A stretch of 64,000 bases of DNA from the NCBI RefSeq assembly GCF_034119845.1, contig NZ_CP139420.1, forward strand, positions 846,001 through 910,000, written 5' to 3'. This DNA is from Flavobacterium sp. NG2 (lineage in GTDB: Bacteria > Bacteroidota > Bacteroidia > Flavobacteriales > Flavobacteriaceae). How positions within the stretch are numbered: position 1 is the first letter of the stretch; each line of letters begins with the position of its first letter. Shown here piece after piece: positions 9,077 to 18,378 of this stretch. The notes below the pieces were generated by a model. The model had not been told where the DNA came from, did no database searches, and worked only from the letters and a program-made list of their open reading frames with translations. Both the position numbers and the translations under genes were made by a program.

Positions 9077-10240
9077 TTAATGGTGCGCTTCTTCATGATG
9101 ATGCTCTTCTACAGCAGAACCAAAGTAAAGTGCAGATAACATCGTGAAGATATACGCTTGTAAAAAAGCTACTAATATTTCAAGAATAGAAAGTAAGAAT
9201 GACAATCCAAATGACAAGCTACTTCCAATCCAGCTTTTAAAGATAAACATTAAACCAATAATACTCATCAATACAATGTGTCCTGCAAAGATATTTGCAT
9301 ACAAACGTATCATTAACGAGAAAGGTTTGATAAAAATTCCTAACAATTCAATAGGCGCTAAAATAATACGCATTGCTTTTGGCACACCTGGCATCCAGAA
9401 AATGTGTCCCCAATAATTTTTATTAGCTGTGAAATTTGTAATTAAGAATGTTAAAAATGCTAATGAGAAAGTAATCGTTAAGTTACCTGTAGCATTAATT
9501 CCTAGTGGAGTCAATCCGAAGATATTTAAGAACAATACAAAGAAAAATATCGTCAATAAATAACTCATATAGTTTTTGTATTTTTTCTCACCAATATTTG
9601 GAATTGCAATTTCGTCACGAACATACAATACAATTGGCTCAAAAATACGTCCAGGACCAGAAGCGATACCTCCGTTTTTAGCATATGATTTAGCTAAACT
9701 GCTGAACAACCATAACATTAATAATGCTGCTGCAAAAATAGAAACTACAGTTTTAGTAATAGAAAAATCGATTGGACGAACATTTTCAGGAAAACCTGTT
9801 TCTTCATTTTCAGTGATAGTACCAGAAGCATCTGTTCTGTATATTTTACCATCATGATGATTTAGAGCGTAGTAGTTACCGTTAGATTCTGCAACTTCTT
9901 TACCGTGGTGAAATTTAGCCGAAGAAAAAATATGTAATCCATTATCCCATAAAATAACTGGTAATGAAAATCCCCAAGCTTCTCCTGTTTCATCATCTTG
10001 AGTCAAAGAAAAATCGTGAGAATCTAAAACGTGATGATTAACGAAAGCTTTAATTTTAGACTTTACATCTGTAGGTTCTGCATGAGCTCCTTCGTGATGC
10101 CCTTCAACAGCTGCTGCTTCATGCGCAACTTCAGTCTGTACTTGTACAGAATCAACTTCAGGATTTGCAAGGCTTCGTAAAGGAAGACAAGCGACTAAAA
10201 CTACTAAAAGAAATCTAAGTGGTTTGAATGAAATCACCAT
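9077..10240 (-). CDS. atpB: F1Fo ATP synthase a subunit with long N-terminal extension
   Basis: 387 residues, over 100 longer than the E. coli protein. Residues 1-25 look like a signal sequence, and a His/Glu/Ala-rich periplasmic region of about 130 residues follows; this extension is usual in Bacteroidota. The membrane part starts near 162 and holds the essential Arg312 in FSLMIRLYANIFAGH, which releases protons from the c-ring carboxylate. The C-terminus ends in a His-rich tail. It is the first gene of the core ATP synthase set and has its own promoter at 10284-10311. Confidence 0.95.
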   Translation of the reverse strand: MVISFKPLRFLLVVLVACLPLRSLANPEVDSVQVQTEVAHEAAAVEGHHEGAHAEPTDVKSKIKAFVNHHVLDSHDFSLTQDDETGEAWGFSLPVILWDNGLHIFSSAKFHHGKEVAESNGNYYALNHHDGKIYRTDASGTITENEETGFPENVRPIDFSITKTVVSIFAAALLMLWLFSSLAKSYAKNGGIASGPGRIFEPIVLYVRDEIAIPNIGEKKYKNYMSYLLTIFFFVLFLNIFGLTPLGINATGNLTITFSLAFLTFLITNFTANKNYWGHIFWMPGVPKAMRIILAPIELLGIFIKPFSLMIRLYANIFAGHIVLMSIIGLMFIFKSWIGSSLSFGLSFLLSILEILVAFLQAYIFTMLSALYFGSAVEEHHHEEAHH

Positions 10241-10283
10241 AACTGTTAAATATGTTATTTTTTTACGTTTCTAAAATTTGGTG

Positions 10284-10311
10284 CAAAGGTACATTTTTTA
10301 TTAATATTCAA
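10284..10311 (-). promoter_or_regulatory. Promoter of the atpBEFHAG operon
   Basis: On the minus strand the -7 element TACCTTTG (10291-10284) fits TAnnTTTG exactly, and a -33 TTG lies at 10311-10309 with a 17-base spacer. The -7 box is 44 bases before the atpB start. This suggests the structural genes are transcribed separately from the bactofilin-AtpZ group. Confidence 0.65.
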
Positions 10312-10358
10312 AAGAATATAAAAAATATTTTTTGAGGTTTCATCAATTAGAGGTCAAA

Positions 10359-10751
10359 TTATTGTTTTTCGTTTAAAATTCTTATAGTTAGAATGGTTTC
10401 TATTGCTAAAAAAAGAATAAACATCCCAAAAAAATTAATTTTCTCAATTGTATTTTCATAAGTCTCGACTTCAAGAATTGGCTTTAAAAGAATATAGAAA
10501 AACACTAATTTGAGATTTGTAACTAGTAGAAATGACATTCCAACATTATCAAAACTCCGCTCTTTTACCTCTAACATCACTATAAAGACCAGTACTGACG
10601 ACCCAAAAAACAATAAATATAGTGTTTCAATAGAATAAACAAATGCATCATCACGAATACTTAAAAACACAAAAAACAGCTTATGTACTACAAAAGCAAT
10701 AAAAGTCAAGACAAATAAAAAAAGTAGGGGTTTGTATTTTTTTAAGTTCAT
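10359..10751 (-). CDS. Small four-helix membrane protein (DUF6168-like)
   Basis: 130 residues with four predicted membrane helices at roughly 8-28, 38-60, 75-95 and 104-124. The sequence resembles a family of flavobacterial proteins (DUF6168) found beside AtpZ and atpB; I name the family from memory. It occupies the position that AtpI-type assembly helpers take in other operons. A role in ATP synthase assembly or magnesium supply is only an inference from place and size. Confidence 0.6.
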   Translation of the reverse strand: MNLKKYKPLLFLFVLTFIAFVVHKLFFVFLSIRDDAFVYSIETLYLLFFGSSVLVFIVMLEVKERSFDNVGMSFLLVTNLKLVFFYILLKPILEVETYENTIEKINFFGMFILFLAIETILTIRILNEKQ

Positions 10752-10805
10752 ATAGGTATTTGTACTAAAATAAAGACTGAAAAATCCAATCTACTTTAGC
10801 GCTCT

Positions 10806-11033
10806 TTATTCTGATTTGCTAATCTCGTTAACTTGTCTGATGACATTATATAATGCTAAGACAACACCTACCATAACTAATATTTTATTGTAATACACTT
10901 TAGGGCTTGGATGATTTTCATCTAACCAATCTCCTAAATAGGCAAACAAAAAAATAATGGCACCCATTTGAATGGGAATATTAATAAGCGCTATCCACTT
11001 ACTCGATTTCTTTTTTTGGGGTTTCTTTTCCAT
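10806..11033 (-). CDS. AtpZ/AtpI family protein
   Basis: 75 residues with a basic N-terminus and two membrane helices (about 15-34 and 48-66). The motif GAIIFLFAYLGDWLDE followed by VVLALYNVIRQV is characteristic of AtpZ, a small protein made with ATP synthase and thought to assist c-ring assembly or carry divalent ions. Its start codon at 11033 lies inside the end of the bactofilin gene, an overlap of 35 bases in another frame, so the two are co-transcribed. Confidence 0.85.
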   Translation of the reverse strand: MEKKPQKKKSSKWIALINIPIQMGAIIFLFAYLGDWLDENHPSPKVYYNKILVMVGVVLALYNVIRQVNEISKSE

Positions 11034-11409
11034 CTGTAAGCATCAGTTTTTTTATGTTATCCTTCATTATACAAGAAGCACTAAATTCGGCCCCTGGTTC
11101 AACAGACAATTTTCCTACGGCTACCTCTCCGTGAATACTCGCTTTGGATTTCACATTCAAAATTTCGGCAACTTGAATCTTTCCATTAAACTTTCCTTCG
11201 ATATCTGCATTTTTGCAAATAACATCGCCTGTTATACTCCCTGAAGGACCAATTACCAACTTTCCTGTCGATTGAAAATTACCAATTAACTCTCCATCCA
11301 ATCTAAAATCAGCCTGTGAAATAATATCACCTTTAATGGTAGTGCCTTCAACAATTCTATTTGTTTTCCCTAAAAGATCGGTATAGGATTTGGCTTTTTT
11401 ATCAAACAT
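10999..11409 (-). CDS. Bactofilin (polymer-forming cytoskeletal protein)
   Basis: 136 residues. The core from about 18 to 110 shows short beta repeats rich in G, I and V (GTTIKGDIISQADFRLDGEL, GPSGSITGDVICKNADIEG), the right-handed beta helix of bactofilins. These proteins polymerise without nucleotides and organise cell-shape or surface machinery. Tails on both sides are polar, as usual. The gene overlaps atpZ by 35 bases, and this bactofilin-AtpZ-atp arrangement is common in flavobacteria. Confidence 0.92.
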   Translation of the reverse strand: MFDKKAKSYTDLLGKTNRIVEGTTIKGDIISQADFRLDGELIGNFQSTGKLVIGPSGSITGDVICKNADIEGKFNGKIQVAEILNVKSKASIHGEVAVGKLSVEPGAEFSASCIMKDNIKKLMLTDGKETPKKEIE

Positions 11410-11518
11410 AATTATTGTTTTTTTGAGTTTGACTACGAATGCTGCGAATGTTCTGGTATGACAAAATATAAAGCGTAATAAATCTATTTTAACGTGTTTT
11501 TAATTGATATTGTAGACA

Positions 11519-14140
11519 CTATTTGGTTGTAGCATCTTTTTTTAACGCTAAATAATCGGTTAGATTTTTCTTGATTTGAACCACTTTATAATTCTCATTC
11601 GATAGAACTATTGCTGGTTCTTCAATTTTATAGTCTTTGTATTCTTTCAAACGAGAACTTATAATAGTTGCATAGGCTTCTGAATTTGCGCCCTTAATTA
11701 CTAAAAATTCCTCCTTTTCTTTATAACCTTCAAAACTGTAATCTAAATTTTTAGCATTTTCATGGGCAATAAATTTCTTTATCTTATCCTCCAATAATTT
11801 AGCTTTAGCATCCTCTGATTTTGAAAGTTTATATAGAATTTTCCAATTTTTGGATTCCAATGTATTGAAGGTCATGTTTTCTAAAAGAGGTACTTGCGTT
11901 TTAACAATTTCCAACGATTTTTTTCCTTCTTCACTATTTGGATAATTATCCGCAACGTATTGCAAAGCGTTTTTATAAGCCGTTACTCCTCTTAATTTTC
12001 CTATCGCATTAGCTCGTAAAAACTCTAACTTCGATACAATTTCATCTCCTGAAAATTGATTAATTAAAACATCTGTTTGCTCTAAAACCAATTCAAATTT
12101 GTCATCATTATACAAAGCATAAACCTTCTCATATACTTTTTCCGGACTATCATTAGCTAGATCTGCAGCCTTTGAATTCCCTATAATTTGTGCATAACGA
12201 GAGTTTGGAAACTGGGTTAAAATTGCATTTTTTATTTCTGCTGCTTTATTTTTATTCGTTATCTCGTAAATTTTATACAAATTATACAAGGTAGGCAGCA
12301 CTAGCTTTTCTTCTGGATTTTGTCTTAATAACTGTTCTAGTTTTGTTGTAGCTAATTGATATTCTTTGAACTTTTCTTTATAAATAACACCTAATTGGTA
12401 ATAAGCAAAATTGCGTTCTTTGTGAATACTATCTTTCTCTTTTTGACTAGCAGGAAGTTGTTCTAAGTAAAAATCGGTAGTATATTCTGCGATTACTTCT
12501 TCTTTTTTGTTCTTTTCATCACTAGCTTGCTCTTGCTCGTTTACATCTTTAGTAGCAATTTGTTCTGAAGAAGCCGATGACATACGCCAGTTTCCACCTA
12601 AAGAACGTGAGCCCCAACTGCTTTTGAAAGCTAACTTACCAAAGGAAACGGTCGTAGGATTGTAAAAATAGAAAAGGACTCCCCCTTGATTTCCTCCTAA
12701 CGATGGTGGTAAAACAGCGGCTCTCTGCTTGGGTGCATTGGCGTCTGAAACCGCAACATCAGTTGGATTTGATTTGCTATTTTTTTCAATGTTTTTTTGA
12801 ATCTGTAATTGCTTTTCAAAAGCTTTACGTTTTTCTTCATCCGATTTTTTAAGCGCTACTATATATTTTTCAAAATAAGCCTGTCTATCTGAATTTGACA
12901 TTGAAAAAACTTTGATAATACTATCATTTCGTTTTGCAATGGTTTCATATAAAATCACATCGTCTAAATCTTTTCGAACTTTAGTGATGTGAATATGCTC
13001 CCTGCTTTTTTCATTCATTTTAGTCAATGTACTATCATAATATTTTGCAGCCATAGGGTACTTTGCATTTCGAAAGTACATATTGGCAATATTGCGATAA
13101 TTAGATGCTACTAAATACTGGTCTCCACTGGCTTTTTTTAATGAAGTGTTATAAAAGTGTAAAGCCTCTTTTTGATTGTCTTGTTTGTCATAAAAAATTC
13201 CCATTTGGTGATTCAACACATCTAGGAACGGACGATTTTCTCTGTCTTTCAATAATTTATCAAATGTTTTTAAGAATACCAATGTATCTCCATTTTGAAA
13301 ATCAAACAGTTGTGCTTTTTTGGCTTGGGCATGAATCACATATTTTCTTTCGGCTTTACGATTCATTGCAATAACCGATTCATAACTTTTTATTGCTTTT
13401 TGAGAATTACCTAATTCTTCATGCAGTTGCCCTAAAATAAAACGATAACGAGCTCTTTGAGCATTCTTTTTTGAAAATTTTTCGGCCAAATCAAGTTTGA
13501 CAACAGCACTGTCTTTTTGGCCAAGATTCAAATAAGCTTCTGCTAGCAATGCATTAGCATCCGACAAAATTTGCTTGTCAAGTTTACCCAAACTCAAAAG
13601 ACGATTCATATTAGTTACTACCAAGGCATCATTTCCTAGACGCATATTGGTTTTTTCACGCCATATTTTAGCCTCATATATTCGGCTACTTGCTGGATAT
13701 TTATATAAAATGTAGTTGAAAGCATCCAAGGCTGGAATAAAACGTTGGTCGTAATAACGCGATTTCCCTAACAATAAATAGGCTTCATCCGTTTGGAAGT
13801 TTCTTTCGGTTCCATCAATATTCATCGAATGTTTCTGGATGGCTTTAGTCGCTTTTTTTTCTGCTAATTCAAAATCGGCGTTTTTTGTTTTCTTACCATT
13901 CTCTTCTTTGAATTGCATTTTTTCAATTGGTAAACGTTTCCAGAAATTATCGTTATCATCAGAACTTATTCCGACTACTCCTTTTTCTAGACCAATTTCT
14001 CCGTTATACAAAATATTGTATTTCGTACTTAAAGCATGTGAGTTTCTTGATAAAAAAGTATCCCTTTTAGTTGAGCATGAAACTCCTAAAAGAATAAAAA
14101 GGCTCAATGAAATTGAAGAATAAATTATGTTGGTTTTCAA
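11519..14140 (-). CDS. sprE: SprE/PorW-like gliding motility and type IX secretion lipoprotein
   Basis: 873 residues, matching the size of Flavobacterium johnsoniae SprE (about 870). A lipoprotein signal ends in LLGVSC with the lipidated Cys22. Many TPR-like helix pairs follow (for example around 125-330 and 600-760). The start of the mature protein, STKRDTFLSRNSHALSTKYN, is the conserved PorW/SprE pattern with YNILYNGE. SprE is needed for gliding and for type IX secretion, sitting at the outer membrane periplasmic side. The tagged GH16 enzyme in this window would be a secretion client. Confidence 0.88.
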   Translation of the reverse strand: MKTNIIYSSISLSLFILLGVSCSTKRDTFLSRNSHALSTKYNILYNGEIGLEKGVVGISSDDNDNFWKRLPIEKMQFKEENGKKTKNADFELAEKKATKAIQKHSMNIDGTERNFQTDEAYLLLGKSRYYDQRFIPALDAFNYILYKYPASSRIYEAKIWREKTNMRLGNDALVVTNMNRLLSLGKLDKQILSDANALLAEAYLNLGQKDSAVVKLDLAEKFSKKNAQRARYRFILGQLHEELGNSQKAIKSYESVIAMNRKAERKYVIHAQAKKAQLFDFQNGDTLVFLKTFDKLLKDRENRPFLDVLNHQMGIFYDKQDNQKEALHFYNTSLKKASGDQYLVASNYRNIANMYFRNAKYPMAAKYYDSTLTKMNEKSREHIHITKVRKDLDDVILYETIAKRNDSIIKVFSMSNSDRQAYFEKYIVALKKSDEEKRKAFEKQLQIQKNIEKNSKSNPTDVAVSDANAPKQRAAVLPPSLGGNQGGVLFYFYNPTTVSFGKLAFKSSWGSRSLGGNWRMSSASSEQIATKDVNEQEQASDEKNKKEEVIAEYTTDFYLEQLPASQKEKDSIHKERNFAYYQLGVIYKEKFKEYQLATTKLEQLLRQNPEEKLVLPTLYNLYKIYEITNKNKAAEIKNAILTQFPNSRYAQIIGNSKAADLANDSPEKVYEKVYALYNDDKFELVLEQTDVLINQFSGDEIVSKLEFLRANAIGKLRGVTAYKNALQYVADNYPNSEEGKKSLEIVKTQVPLLENMTFNTLESKNWKILYKLSKSEDAKAKLLEDKIKKFIAHENAKNLDYSFEGYKEKEEFLVIKGANSEAYATIISSRLKEYKDYKIEEPAIVLSNENYKVVQIKKNLTDYLALKKDATTK

Positions 14141-14371
14141 TTGTATTTATTTTTTATCAATTAACTACTAAAATACTTATTTAGTATAATGACTGGTAAA
14201 AATACGTTTCTTTTTGAAATATAGAAATTTATCCCTCGAAAAACATCTCCATCAGTTTACAATCACTTCAATTGAGCAAAATATTACCCCTTAAATCAAA
14301 ATTATTAGCCAGAAAAATGAGTTCTGTTAAAAAAATTCAAGCTGAATCGACTACATTTATTTCGGGTTTCC

Positions 14372-14379
14372 TACTTTTG
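14372..14379 (+). promoter_or_regulatory. -7 promoter element before the PaaE-like reductase
   Basis: TACTTTTG fits TAnnTTTG and ends 16 bases before the ATG at 14396. No good TTG lies at the expected -33 distance, so the promoter may be weak or regulated. Confidence 0.45.
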
Positions 14380-14395
14380 TAAAAAATATAATCAG

Positions 14396-15448
14396 ATGCC
14401 TTCATTTTTAAAATTAATTATAAAAGAAGTAAAACGCGAAACGGCAAATGCTGTTTCTATTCTTTTTAATGTTCCTGAAGAATTAAAATCTAGCTACTCT
14501 TTCATAGCAGGACAATACCTGAATTTAAGATTAACATTAGACGGTAAGGAAATCCGTAGAGCCTATTCTATTTGTTCTTCACCAGAAAGTGGTGAACTTC
14601 GTATCGCTGTTAAAGCGGTACAAGACGGGGCTTTTTCACAATTTGCAAATACAAAACTAAAAGCTGGTGATGTCCTTGAAGTAGGAAAACCAGAAGGTAA
14701 ATTTACTTTCGAACCTGAAGCTGATAGACAAAAAAGCTATATCGCTTTTGCTTCTGGAAGTGGAATTACTCCTGTTATGTCGATAATCAAATCGGTATTA
14801 AAAAGCGAACCTAAAAGTACTTTTGTCCTTGTTTACGGTAATAAATCACCTGAAGAAACCATTTTTCATCAAGAATTACATGATTTACATTTACAGTATG
14901 TAAGTCGCTTTTTTGTAGATTATGTATATAGCCGAGTAAAAGTAGATAATGCTTTGTTTGGTCGTATTGATAAATCTGTAGTTAATTTTGCTTTAAACAA
15001 CAAACACAAAGAATTGGAATTTGAAAAATTCTATTTGTGTGGTCCAGAGGAAATGATCAATACCGTTTCGGATGTGTTGAAAGAGAAAAACGTAAAAGAA
15101 TCAGCAATCAATTTTGAGCTTTTTACAGCTTCTTCTCAAGAAATCGAAATCAAAGATTCACTAGAGGGACACTCAAAAATCACTGTGATGGTGGATGACG
15201 AAGAGACTAGTTTTGAAATGTCACAAAAACAAACTATCCTTGAAGCTTCATTGAAAAAAGGAATTGACGCTCCATATTCTTGCCAAGGTGGAATTTGCAG
15301 CAGTTGTTTGGCGAGAGTTACCGTAGGAACTGCCGAAATGAAGAAAAACTCTATTTTGACAGACAAAGAAATTGCCGATGGTTTAATCTTAACTTGTCAA
15401 GCTCACCCAACATCGGATACGATTTATATCGATTTTGATGATGTTTAA
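14396..15448 (+). CDS. PaaE-like FAD/2Fe-2S oxidoreductase (ferredoxin-NADP reductase type)
   Basis: 350 residues in three parts. An FAD-binding barrel (about 1-105) contains RRAYSICSSP; an NAD(P)-binding domain (about 110-235) holds FASGSGITPVMSII; a plant-type ferredoxin domain follows a linker, with cysteines 296, 301, 304 and 334 in the CX4CX2CX29C spacing. It passes electrons from NAD(P)H through FAD to the iron-sulfur cluster and on to a partner. The layout is that of the PaaE reductase of phenylacetyl-CoA epoxidase, but no paa genes are nearby, so the physiological partner is unknown. Confidence 0.85.
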   Translation: MPSFLKLIIKEVKRETANAVSILFNVPEELKSSYSFIAGQYLNLRLTLDGKEIRRAYSICSSPESGELRIAVKAVQDGAFSQFANTKLKAGDVLEVGKPEGKFTFEPEADRQKSYIAFASGSGITPVMSIIKSVLKSEPKSTFVLVYGNKSPEETIFHQELHDLHLQYVSRFFVDYVYSRVKVDNALFGRIDKSVVNFALNNKHKELEFEKFYLCGPEEMINTVSDVLKEKNVKESAINFELFTASSQEIEIKDSLEGHSKITVMVDDEETSFEMSQKQTILEASLKKGIDAPYSCQGGICSSCLARVTVGTAEMKKNSILTDKEIADGLILTCQAHPTSDTIYIDFDDV

Positions 15449-15615
15449 TTAGGTTCTGAGACACTAAGATACTGAGGTTCTCAGTTATTGAAGTGGAAGT
15501 TGTTTCCATTGTCAGGCTGAGCTAAGCCTGCCCTGAGTATATCGAAGGGTCGAAGCCTATTTCAACTAAAAACGTCATAAAAACCGACCAATCATATCTT
15601 TAGAATATGTACATT
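15449..15615. other. Intergenic stretch with dispersed repeat fragment
   Basis: No gene seen. It includes a GTCAGGCTGAGC ... ATCGAAGGGTCG fragment, a relative of the CCTTCGACAAGCTCAGGATG piece at 2300-2325; such fragments are scattered through Bacteroidota intergenic DNA. Confidence 0.4.
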
Positions 15616-15619
15616 ATTT

Positions 15620-15662
15620 AGCTTTGACAACTTTTTGAAAGTTGTCAAAGCTTTTTTTTTTT
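15620..15662 (+). terminator. Strong terminator after the PaaE-like reductase gene
   Basis: 15-base arms (15620-15634 and 15638-15652, sequence AGCTTTGACAACTTT) with a three-base loop and a T run to 15662. Confidence 0.85.
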
Positions 15663-15701
15663 GCACTATACTTTACATAAAATCACTTCAGTTTCCTCAT
15701 G

Positions 15702-15820
15702 AGCCCTGATAGAAGTGGAAATCCTTGTGGGGGCTGGCGTTTCGCCCCCACAAGATTGCAGCGGATAGCAGGACTAACTTTCCTAAAAAAACTAATCTTT
15801 CTGCTCCAAAAATTTAAAAC
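15702..15820 (+). repeat. Intergenic structured repeat family, copy A
   Basis: Flanks AGCCCTGATAG and GCGGATAGCAGGA surround an 11-bp GC-rich stem (15724-15734 with 15744-15754) and a nine-base loop. The trailing piece ends in GCTCCAAAAA near 15816. Copies B (18063-18143) and C (21049-21165) share the flanks but have different stem bases that still pair. See the findings list. Confidence 0.75.
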
Positions 15821-15870
15821 AAAAGCTTAGTGAATCTTCGTAATTCCTTCGTGCCCTTTGTGGTGAGCCC

Positions 15871-16971
15871 CTAAATCGCCTCAAACATTTTTCCTGGCAA
15901 CGGTCGAATAACACCTTTGAGTTCCATATTGAGTAACAATCCTGATATGCGGTAAATAGGAAAATCACAATTCAACGCAATGATATCCATTAATTCTTTG
16001 CCTGTTTTAAGGAGGTAATCATACACTTTTTGTTCGTCATTATCGAGGGAAACGAACAACTGTTTTTGAATTGGTTTGGTCTCTTCTTTAATATCCCAAT
16101 TCAACATATAAACCAAATCGGCAGCACTGGTCAGTACATTTGCTTTTTGAGTTTTTATCAAATAATTACAGCCTTGACTGTATTTATCAGTCACTCTACC
16201 TGGAACTGCAAACACATCGCGATTGTAATCATTAGCCATATTTGCAGTTATCAATGAACCTCCTCTTTCGGCTGACTCAATGACGATAGTCGCTTCGGTC
16301 ATTCCCGCTACAATTCGATTGCGACGTACAAAATTCTCTTTATCAGGATTGGTCGTACTCCAGAATTCGGTCATAAAACCACCGTTTTCTTCGACTTTGG
16401 CTACATATTTTTTGTGAGGTTTAGGATAAATTTGGTTCAGTCCATGTGCTACCACGCCAATGGTTTGTAAGTTATGCTCCATCGCTAATTGATGCGCGAC
16501 AATATCCACACCATAAGCAAAACCACTCACAATAACCGGATTTAAAGGAGCCAAATCCTCGATTAGTTTCCGACAAAATTCGGTTCCATAAGAAGTGATT
16601 TGCCTTGTTCCCACAATACTTATCAGTTTTCGATTAGTCAAATCGATATTTCCAGAAGTAAATAACATAACAGGACTATCAAAACAATGTTTCAATCGCT
16701 CAGGATAGCCTTCTTCTTGAAAAAATTGAGTCTTAATATTATTTGCCCGAATAAAAGCCAATTCTTTTTCAGCTTTTTCAAAAACGGTTTTGTCTTTAAG
16801 ACTTTTCAACAACATACTCCCTACTCCATCAATCGAAGCCAAATGTTGTGCTTTCGATTGGAAAACATTTTCGGCAGTTCCACAATGTGTAAGTAGTTTT
16901 TTGGCCATAATATCGCCCACTCCATCGACTCTTTGGAGCGCTAAAACGTAAAATAATTCCTGTTCTGTCAT
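15871..16971 (-). CDS. dprA: DNA processing protein DprA
   Basis: 366 residues. An N-terminal helix-hairpin-helix/SAM-like part (about 1-75, GVGDIMAKKLL) precedes the Rossmann-type DprA core with SIVGTRQITSYG (about 117-128), VSGFAYGVDIVAH and the conserved VRRNRIVAGM. A winged-helix C-terminus occupies about 305-366. DprA loads RecA on incoming single-stranded DNA during natural transformation. It is divergently placed from the HU/SPOR gene with 102 bases between starts. Confidence 0.95.
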   Translation of the reverse strand: MTEQELFYVLALQRVDGVGDIMAKKLLTHCGTAENVFQSKAQHLASIDGVGSMLLKSLKDKTVFEKAEKELAFIRANNIKTQFFQEEGYPERLKHCFDSPVMLFTSGNIDLTNRKLISIVGTRQITSYGTEFCRKLIEDLAPLNPVIVSGFAYGVDIVAHQLAMEHNLQTIGVVAHGLNQIYPKPHKKYVAKVEENGGFMTEFWSTTNPDKENFVRRNRIVAGMTEATIVIESAERGGSLITANMANDYNRDVFAVPGRVTDKYSQGCNYLIKTQKANVLTSAADLVYMLNWDIKEETKPIQKQLFVSLDNDEQKVYDYLLKTGKELMDIIALNCDFPIYRISGLLLNMELKGVIRPLPGKMFEAI

Positions 16972-17038
16972 GCTAATGAATTGTTTCTGAAAAGTATAAA
17001 AAAATACTGCAATTGTTAATAAAAATTGTGAATAAAAT

Positions 17039-17068
17039 TTTGATAACTATTTTCATTGTATAACTTTG
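17039..17068 (+). promoter_or_regulatory. Consensus Bacteroidota promoter with leaderless layout
   Basis: -33 TTG (17039-17041), 19-base spacer, -7 TAACTTTG (17061-17068). The ATG at 17074 lies only five bases after the -7 box, so the transcript should begin at or almost at the start codon. Confidence 0.7.
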
Positions 17069-17073
17069 TAAGT

Positions 17074-18006
17074 ATGAATATCGAACACTACATCGCCCAG
17101 CTTTTATACCGTCACCAATGCGTTACCGTACCTGGTTTCGGTGCTTTTTTGACTGAAATTCAATCCGCTAAATGGGTTGAAAGTTCACATTCATTTTTTC
17201 CACCAAAAAAATTCATTTCTTTTAATTCCAACATTAAAAATAATGATGGTTTATTAGCCAATCATATTGCTCATGTTGAAAAAACCTCTTATAGCTATGC
17301 TGTAAGTGCTATCCAACATGAAGTATTGAACTGGAAGAAAGCAATGGAACAAAACGGTCAGCTTACTTTAAAAAACATTGGTGAGTTGAGTTTAAACACT
17401 GAAAACCATGTTGTTTTCAAACCATTAGACCAAAACAATTACCTAACCTCTTCATTCGGTTTGAGTTCGTTTGTTTCTCCTTTGATAAAAAGAGAAGTAG
17501 CACAGCATATTGAAACTGTGGAAGAAAAAGAAGTGATTGTTTTTGAACCAGAACATAACAACAGCCGTTCATTCTTGAAATACGCTGCTATATTTGTTCT
17601 TGGATTGGGATTAACTGGTTCTGTAGGCTACCCATTGTATCAAAATGAAATGGCCAACCAAAAAACTATCGTTGAAAAAGCCGTTCAAAAACAAGTAGAA
17701 ACCAAGATTCAAGAAGCTACTTTCTTTATCCAAAACCCGCTTCCTGCAGTGACTCTTTCTATCAAAGAAACTAAAATGTCCTATCATGTAATGGCAGGTG
17801 CTTTTAGAGATGAAAAAAACGCTGAAAAAATATTCAAACGCTTGTCTAATTTAGGATACAAAGCCAAAAGAATTCCACAAAACAAACACGGTTTATACCC
17901 TGTGCTCTACGGAAGCTACGCTACTTTTGCAGAAGCAGAACAAGCCAAAAAAGAAATACAAGAAAAAGACAATCCCGAAGCTTGGCTACTGATTGAATCT
18001 TTATAA
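17074..18006 (+). CDS. HU-CCDC81 and SPOR domain protein
   Basis: 310 residues counted from the ATG at 17074; the TTG further upstream is rejected because it lies inside the promoter. Residues 1-60 and about 60-125 match the two bacterial HU-CCDC81 domains (HYIAQLLYRHQCVTVPGFGAF, VSAIQHEVLNWKKAM). One membrane helix lies near 170-190. The C-terminal 75 residues (YHVMAGAFRDEKNAEKIFKRL to the end) are a SPOR domain, which binds denuded septal peptidoglycan. The arrangement suggests a link between a cytoplasmic HU-like module and the division site; the actual ligand is unknown. Confidence 0.85.
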   Translation: MNIEHYIAQLLYRHQCVTVPGFGAFLTEIQSAKWVESSHSFFPPKKFISFNSNIKNNDGLLANHIAHVEKTSYSYAVSAIQHEVLNWKKAMEQNGQLTLKNIGELSLNTENHVVFKPLDQNNYLTSSFGLSSFVSPLIKREVAQHIETVEEKEVIVFEPEHNNSRSFLKYAAIFVLGLGLTGSVGYPLYQNEMANQKTIVEKAVQKQVETKIQEATFFIQNPLPAVTLSIKETKMSYHVMAGAFRDEKNAEKIFKRLSNLGYKAKRIPQNKHGLYPVLYGSYATFAEAEQAKKEIQEKDNPEAWLLIESL

Positions 18007-18017
18007 AAATATAACGA

Positions 18018-18049
18018 CCCCAAAAAGCATCAGCATTTTGGGGTTTTTT
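18018..18049 (+). terminator. Terminator after the HU/SPOR gene
   Basis: CCCCAAAA (18018-18025) pairs with TTTTGGGG (18036-18043), followed by six T. It lies 12 bases past the stop codon. Confidence 0.85.
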
Positions 18050-18062
18050 ATGTTCATTTTTT

Positions 18063-18143
18063 GGAGCTTTTTCCAGCTGTCCACTCTATCTTTTGTGATT
18101 GCTAAGGCAATCACAAAAGGATGCCGTTCCCATCTGGGCTAGG
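18063..18143 (-). repeat. Intergenic structured repeat family, copy B
   Basis: Reverse orientation relative to copies A and C. On the minus strand AGCCCAGATGG and GTGGACAGCTGGA flank a 13-bp stem (18090-18102 with 18107-18119) with a four-base loop. The outer pair CCAG/CTGG replaces CCTG/CAGG of A and C, so pairing is kept. The GCTCC tail lies at 18063-18067. No gene is seen between here and 18378. Confidence 0.75.
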
Positions 18144-18378
18144 GCAATAGTTTTCAAAATAACGAATGTAGTCTAAAACAGTTCTTGAAACTTAAAACAA
18201 TAAAACCGACTCAAACTAGTTATATATTCAATAAAAACCAGAATTTAAAACAATTTCAAAATACAACAAGTAATCTATTATCTGTTATTAATCAATATTT
18301 TAACTATCTAAACGGCCTGATATTTGATGTAACGATTTTGTTTTTATTTCAAATGAACATTCAACAAAGCATACAAGC

